A stretch of DNA of 10,146 nucleotides from positions 1-10,146 of the forward strand of contig CASFFJ010000106.1 of NCBI GenBank assembly GCA_949293915.1. Direction: 5' to 3'. Below the pieces are notes generated by a model that searched no databases, had not been told where the DNA came from, and saw only the letters and a list, made by a program, of their open reading frames with translations. The translations under genes and the position numbers were made by a program. This DNA is from an uncultured Christensenella sp. Its GTDB lineage: Bacteria > Bacillota > Clostridia > Christensenellales > UBA1242. This document shows, piece by piece, positions 5,836 through 10,146 of this stretch; position 1 is the stretch's first letter, and each line of letters begins with the position of its first letter.

Positions 5836-7791
5836 ATGGAATATCGAGATTTTGAATTAGTGTCCAAATTTAAACCAACAGGCGACCAGCCAGAAGCAAT
5901 CAATTCGCTTGTAGAGGGTATTAATGATGGGTTATCAGCACAAGTTCTAAAAGGTGTCACAGGCAGTGGCAAAACTTTTACTATGGCTAATGTGATCGCG
6001 CGCGTTAATCGACCTACTCTAGTACTAGCGCATAACAAAACGCTTGCAGCACAACTTTGCAACGAATTTCGTGAATTCTTCCCTAACAATAGGGTTGAAT
6101 TTTTTGTATCATATTACGATTATTACCAACCAGAAGCATATATTGTCAGTAGCGACACTTATATAGAAAAAGATATGAGTGTGAATGATGAGATTGATAA
6201 ACTTAGACATAGTGCTACTAGCAGTTTGCTTGAACGCAGTGATACGATTGTGGTGGCAAGTGTATCGTGTATATATGGCTTGGGTGCACCAAAAGAATAT
6301 TATGATTTGCACATATCTTTACGCATTGGCGACAAAATTTCACGTGAAGAATTAATCAAACGTCTAGTAAACATTCAATATACACGTAATGATATTGATT
6401 TTCAGCGCTCTACCTTTCGTGCACGCGGTGATGTTGTGGACATATTCCCCGCAGATAGTAGTGAGCGTGCAATACGTGTCGAATTTTTTGATGACGAAAT
6501 AGAAAAAATTAGTGAGTTTGAAGTAGTGAGTGGACGTGTCTTAAATGGGCTTAAACACGCTAGCATTTTCCCTGCCAGTCACTATGCTGTTGGTAGCGAA
6601 CGCTTACAACAAGCGCTTGAACAGATAAAGATTGATGCAAAATCGCGTGAAGAATATTTTATGAATCAAGATAAATACATCGAAGCGCAACGTATACGCG
6701 AGCGTACTAACTATGATATTGAGATGATGCAAGAGATGGGTTACTGCTCTGGCATAGAGAATTATTCAAGATATTTTGATGGGCGCAATCCGGGCGAACC
6801 ACCATATACATTGCTTGATTATTTCCCTAATGGATTCTTGCTATTTGTGGATGAAAGTCATATAACTCTACCACAAGTGCGTGGGATGTACAATGGCGAC
6901 CGCGCTAGAAAAACAAACTTAGTGGAATACGGCTTTCGCCTACCTAGTGCGTACGACAATAGACCATTAAACTTTGAAGAATTTAATAACCGAATTGGGC
7001 AGACAATATATGTGTCCGCAACGCCTAATGATTACGAATTGTCACTATCTGGGCAAACAGTTGAACAAGTGATTCGACCAACATATTTGCTTGACCCTAA
7101 GATTGAAGTTAGAACAAGTACTGGTCAAGTAGATGATTTGTATGATGAAATTAAAAAAGTAACGCATAACCAAGGCAAAGTTTTAGTAACAACGCTTACT
7201 AAAAAAATGGCAGAAGATTTGACTAATTATTTCGGAGAAAATGGCATTAGAGTAAAATATTTACACAGCGATATTGACACATTAGAACGTGTAAAAATAA
7301 TTAACGAATTGCGTGCGGATGAATTTGATGTACTAGTTGGCATCAATCTGTTGCGTGAAGGCTTAGACTTGCCAGAAGTTACACTTGTCGCCATTCTTGA
7401 TGCGGATAAAGAAGGGTTTTTGCGCTCTGCCACCTCATTGATACAAACTATCGGTCGTGCCGCACGTAACAGCGAAAGTCGTGTTATAATGTATGCTGAC
7501 AATATGACAGATAGTATGCGTAAAGCAATAGATGAGACAGAACGTAGGCGCTCAATTCAACAAAAATATAATGAAGAGCATAATGTAAAACCTATGACTG
7601 TTAAAAAAGCGATAGTGGACTCGCTTAAAATTCGCACAGACAATAATGACAAGAAAATGTCTAAACAAGACATTATTAAAACAATTGAACAATTAAAAGG
7701 TATGATGAACACGGCGGCAAGTCAACTTGACTTTGAAACCGCGATTAAACTACGTGAAGAAATTGCTAAACTAAAACGTAAATTAAAATAA
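5836..7791 (+). CDS. uvrB: UvrABC excinuclease subunit B (UvrB)
   Basis: UvrB is the damage-verifying helicase-like ATPase of nucleotide excision repair: UvrA loads it on damaged DNA and it then recruits UvrC for the two incisions. At 651 residues it is full length. Visible are Walker A GVTGSGKT (40-47), the lesion-probing beta-hairpin region beginning [10 protein letters not shown] (93-102) with its conserved tyrosines, motif II DESH (339-342), motif [10 protein letters not shown] (537-544) and a C-terminal UVR domain (about 613-651, containing [17 protein letters not shown]) that contacts UvrC or UvrA. The ATG at 5836 gives the normal UvrB N-terminus. It lies 3 bases after the upstream stop and has only a weak TGGATT (5824-5829) in place of a ribosome binding site, so translation is probably coupled to the preceding gene. 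An ATG at 5832-5834 overlaps the stop but is in the wrong frame. Unlike the common uvrB-uvrA operon, uvrA here is on the other strand. Confidence 0.98.
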   Translation: MEYRDFELVSKFKPTGDQPEAINSLVEGINDGLSAQVLKGVTGSGKTFTMANVIARVNRPTLVLAHNKTLAAQLCNEFREFFPNNRVEFFVSYYDYYQPEAYIVSSDTYIEKDMSVNDEIDKLRHSATSSLLERSDTIVVASVSCIYGLGAPKEYYDLHISLRIGDKISREELIKRLVNIQYTRNDIDFQRSTFRARGDVVDIFPADSSERAIRVEFFDDEIEKISEFEVVSGRVLNGLKHASIFPASHYAVGSERLQQALEQIKIDAKSREEYFMNQDKYIEAQRIRERTNYDIEMMQEMGYCSGIENYSRYFDGRNPGEPPYTLLDYFPNGFLLFVDESHITLPQVRGMYNGDRARKTNLVEYGFRLPSAYDNRPLNFEEFNNRIGQTIYVSATPNDYELSLSGQTVEQVIRPTYLLDPKIEVRTSTGQVDDLYDEIKKVTHNQGKVLVTTLTKKMAEDLTNYFGENGIRVKYLHSDIDTLERVKIINELRADEFDVLVGINLLREGLDLPEVTLVAILDADKEGFLRSATSLIQTIGRAARNSESRVIMYADNMTDSMRKAIDETERRRSIQQKYNEEHNVKPMTVKKAIVDSLKIRTDNNDKKMSKQDIIKTIEQLKGMMNTAASQLDFETAIKLREEIAKLKRKLK

Positions 7792-7937
7792 ACGATTGAT
7801 AATAAATAGTAATAATTTTCAAAACCTATCTTTAAGCATAAATTTTTTGATAAATATTTAAGTAAAATAATACAAAAAAAGATTTTTATTAAGAATATTA
7901 AAATTTTTATTTAATAATCATATTGAAAAAATAGTAA

Positions 7938-7975
7938 AAAAGAAAACTCAATTTTTAACGAGTTTTCTTTTTTTT
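7938..7975. terminator. Bidirectional terminator between uvrB and the surface-protein gene
   Basis: A perfect 12-bp stem AAAAGAAAACTC (7938-7949) with GAGTTTTCTTTT (7960-7971) encloses a 10-base loop, and two further A-T pairs can extend it outward. T tracts follow on both strands, so it can stop transcripts from uvrB and from the convergent minus-strand gene, whose stop is at 7978. The 146 bases between the uvrB stop and this hairpin (7792-7937) are AT-rich and show nothing else recognisable. Confidence 0.92.
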
Positions 7976-7977
7976 AT

Positions 7978-10146
7978 TTAATTTTCAGAGTCAGTTTTAT
8001 CTGACTTTTCTTCCTCAACAATCTCTTCATCATCAGTTGAAGCATCTTCTTCTACGATTATTTCATCTTCGCTTTCTGTTTGAGATTTTACTGATTTATT
8101 TTTCTTGTTAGTTTTAGATTTAGACTTTTTGCTCTTCTTTGGTCTACCAGTAAACGTAAAGAATAATATTACGCCAGCAAGTATAACAAGTGATACAATA
8201 ATAAGCACAGTACCAATAACTAAATCATTGTTTTCTTTTACTTCAGTCTTAGTCTTTACACTGAAATTGATTGTTTCCTCGCTTGGATTATTATAATAAT
8301 CCGACATTGACAATCTCAAAGTATAATCGCCAGTTGATGAAATAGTGTAAGTCTTATGATTGCTGTTATCATCATCTGTTGTATAATCTGAGATAACATC
8401 ACCATCTTTTAATAATTCGATAGTAAGTTTAGACCAACTTGTAACTGTTTGTGTATTGCCAATATCATCTTTATCTTTAATGATTAGGTTAGTATTGTAT
8501 GAATAAATTGTTTTACCATTGCTCTTTGCTGTAATAGTCAAAGTTCGTTTTGTTTTGTTTAGGTCTACACTATATTCAATATTATGCTCACCATCATAGA
8601 TTATATCTTGTTCGAGATCATTTTTGTGTTGCATTGAGAATGTAGGCCCAACATTATCGCCCACTTTTATTGTGAATGTTTCACTAATTGGACTAGCACC
8701 TGTAGTCTTAGCAGTGTATGTTACTTTATAATCTCCCTTAGCATCCGTAGCAGTAGTAAATTGCCACACTGTTAAACCATTATCCAATGTTACTTGTTTA
8801 AGTTCAATATCTTGATTGCTAGTACCTTTAACTGTAATAGTGGCAGTTACTATTTTGTTACCTTGAGAGGCTGTCCATTCTGGAAGATTGATAACTTCGC
8901 CTTGAGTTGCAGTTTGTTGCAAGTTAATAGTTCCATTCCATTCAAGTTCTGGTTCACTAATAGAAATATTTCTTGTAATCTCAACCGTTTTGCCATTATA
9001 AGTGGCAGTGAATTTAACAACATATTCGCCCGCATCATTAAATTGGCAAGTCATTTCATCGCCATAAGCTTCGTAATCAAGCCCTTTGTCGCCATCATCA
9101 ATTTGAATCGTGCCAATTGTTGCTAGACTAGTTACATCCGTACCATCAGAAGTATAAACAGTTGGGTCGAATGATATAATTGCACCAATTTCACCTGTTA
9201 CAGTATCACCTGTAAACTTAACACTTTCATCTTGGCTAGTAATACTTACATCCAAGATTGGATCTGAATTATCAACAACTTTGAAAGTGAAATAAACCAC
9301 ACTTGTATTGCCCGCATCATCAGTAGCAGAATAAACTACATAATAAGTACCTACTTTTGTAGTTTTAATCTTACCACCCACGATTGTGTTATCTGAATTC
9401 ATCACATCTTTCTTGATAGGAGACAAGAATTTAACGCCTATTCCATCTTGTATAGGAGAATCAATATAATAACTAACTTTTCTTGCCAATGAACCATCAA
9501 TATCAATAAATTTGATTGTTGGCAATGTCACTTCGCTAAATTGCTCATATTCTTCATCAGTTGCGACAATATCGCCATCCAATAAGAAATCGCCATAATC
9601 TTGAACTGACCAACTAGGTGCATCTGTTTCAGTTAAATCGTTAAATTTTAATGTTCTAGTGTCAAGCGCAATAGCAGAATTGTCACAGATGGTCAATGCA
9701 ACAATTGTCAAATTAGGTTGATTATTATAATCAGTTAATTCTAGAATGAATTTGTTAGAAGAATCTTCATCTTGTTCAACCACTTCAAATCCAACATAAC
9801 CTTTGTCTTCCATTCTTGTAACAAAAGTTTTATCATCTAAAATGTTGCATTTATTATTATAATAATCACTGATAGTATCTGATTCAATTGCTGAAATTAC
9901 ATTCTTTATATCAGTCTCTAAATCGTTGTCTGAACTGCTTGAGTAGTATCTGAATACTGCGTTTTTAAGGCGTTTATCAAGATCTGCCTCATCTTTACTT
10001 TCAACTTCTATACTCACAACTGAATCACTGTCTATCGAAGAATCATTTTCTAAATTTTTGATAGAAATAGTAGGTTCAAATGTTTCTGTGTTAGTAGGAG
10101 TATCTAATACTGTGAAGCTGTAACGTGTAGTGCCTGTTGAATACAC
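7978..10146 (-). CDS. Large Ig-like-repeat surface protein with one membrane span, N-terminus beyond the window
   Basis: The visible part is 722 residues and still open at the right edge. The GTG there is only the last codon in view, not a supported start. At least four Ig-like beta-sandwich repeats can be seen, each ending in a G-x-Y strand: GTYYVVYSATDDAGNTS (266-282), GEYVVKFTATYNGK (373-386), GDYKVTYTAK (471-480) and GDYTLRLSMSDYYNNPS (606-622). They match the HYR/PKD/cadherin-like strand pattern of bacterial extracellular proteins. The first visible residues (RYSFTVLDTP) look like the end of another repeat. A single hydrophobic span (about 641-667) follows. A Lys/Ser-rich stretch (669-686) and then an acidic Glu/Asp tail (691-722) complete the protein. 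The topology is type I: repeats outside, tail in the cytoplasm. There is no LPXTG sortase motif, so it is held by the membrane and not linked to the wall. Adhesion or envelope structure is the likely role; the ligand is unknown. The gene ends 6 bases before the terminator. Confidence 0.88.
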   Translation of the reverse strand: MYSTGTTRYSFTVLDTPTNTETFEPTISIKNLENDSSIDSDSVVSIEVESKDEADLDKRLKNAVFRYYSSSSDNDLETDIKNVISAIESDTISDYYNNKCNILDDKTFVTRMEDKGYVGFEVVEQDEDSSNKFILELTDYNNQPNLTIVALTICDNSAIALDTRTLKFNDLTETDAPSWSVQDYGDFLLDGDIVATDEEYEQFSEVTLPTIKFIDIDGSLARKVSYYIDSPIQDGIGVKFLSPIKKDVMNSDNTIVGGKIKTTKVGTYYVVYSATDDAGNTSVVYFTFKVVDNSDPILDVSITSQDESVKFTGDTVTGEIGAIISFDPTVYTSDGTDVTSLATIGTIQIDDGDKGLDYEAYGDEMTCQFNDAGEYVVKFTATYNGKTVEITRNISISEPELEWNGTINLQQTATQGEVINLPEWTASQGNKIVTATITVKGTSNQDIELKQVTLDNGLTVWQFTTATDAKGDYKVTYTAKTTGASPISETFTIKVGDNVGPTFSMQHKNDLEQDIIYDGEHNIEYSVDLNKTKRTLTITAKSNGKTIYSYNTNLIIKDKDDIGNTQTVTSWSKLTIELLKDGDVISDYTTDDDNSNHKTYTISSTGDYTLRLSMSDYYNNPSEETINFSVKTKTEVKENNDLVIGTVLIIVSLVILAGVILFFTFTGRPKKSKKSKSKTNKKNKSVKSQTESEDEIIVEEDASTDDEEIVEEEKSDKTDSEN

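Noticed and set aside
7978..8230. A sortase-type LPXTG wall anchor in the surface protein
   Set aside because: No LPXTG-like motif precedes the membrane span, and a tail of more than 50 residues follows it, unlike sortase substrates.
1..10146. CRISPR arrays, insertion sequences, tRNA genes, riboswitches or TGA-as-Trp recoding
   Set aside because: No regularly spaced repeats, transposase motifs, cloverleaf or long structured leader were seen, and all genes read through under the standard code.

Overview
The window looks like a chromosomal segment of a low-G+C Gram-positive bacterium (Bacillota, plausibly an uncultured host-associated Clostridia or Bacilli lineage). The evidence is the AT-rich intergenic DNA, AAGGAG-type ribosome binding sites, close-to-consensus TTGACA/TATAAT promoters, Rho-independent terminators with long T tracts, and Bacillota-like housekeeping proteins. 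The standard genetic code fits: no gene needs TGA read as Trp. The lineage is inferred from sequence character, not from a search.

Layout, left to right. (1) 1-2284, minus strand: most of uvrA, the damage-sensing ATPase of nucleotide excision repair, cut by the left window edge, with a clear promoter at 2323-2351. (2) 2285-2664: no intact gene. It holds a decayed XRE-family helix-turn-helix gene on the minus strand, butted against the 3' end of a coiled-coil gene on the plus strand, then a hairpin that can terminate transcription in both directions. (3) 2665-3054, minus: a small unrecognised protein with two hydrophobic ends and a beta-rich middle. (4) 3055-3216: a divergent promoter region with a 12-base direct repeat. 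(5) 3217-4998, plus: pepF, an M3-family oligoendopeptidase. (6) 5089-7791, plus: a tight three-gene unit of two related small proteins (winged-helix-like domain plus C-terminal membrane anchor) followed by uvrB. It has its own strong promoter at 5048-5076. (7) 7938-7975: a strong bidirectional terminator between convergent genes. (8) 7978-10146, minus: the C-terminal 722 residues of a large surface protein made of Ig-like repeats, a single membrane span and a charge-segregated cytoplasmic tail; its N-terminus lies beyond the right edge.

Functionally, the two ends of the central region carry the UvrA and UvrB partners of excision repair, here on opposite strands and about 3.5 kb apart rather than in one operon. 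uvrB is instead joined to the two membrane-anchored winged-helix-like proteins, which is the most unusual arrangement in the window. No mobile element, CRISPR array, tRNA or rRNA was seen.
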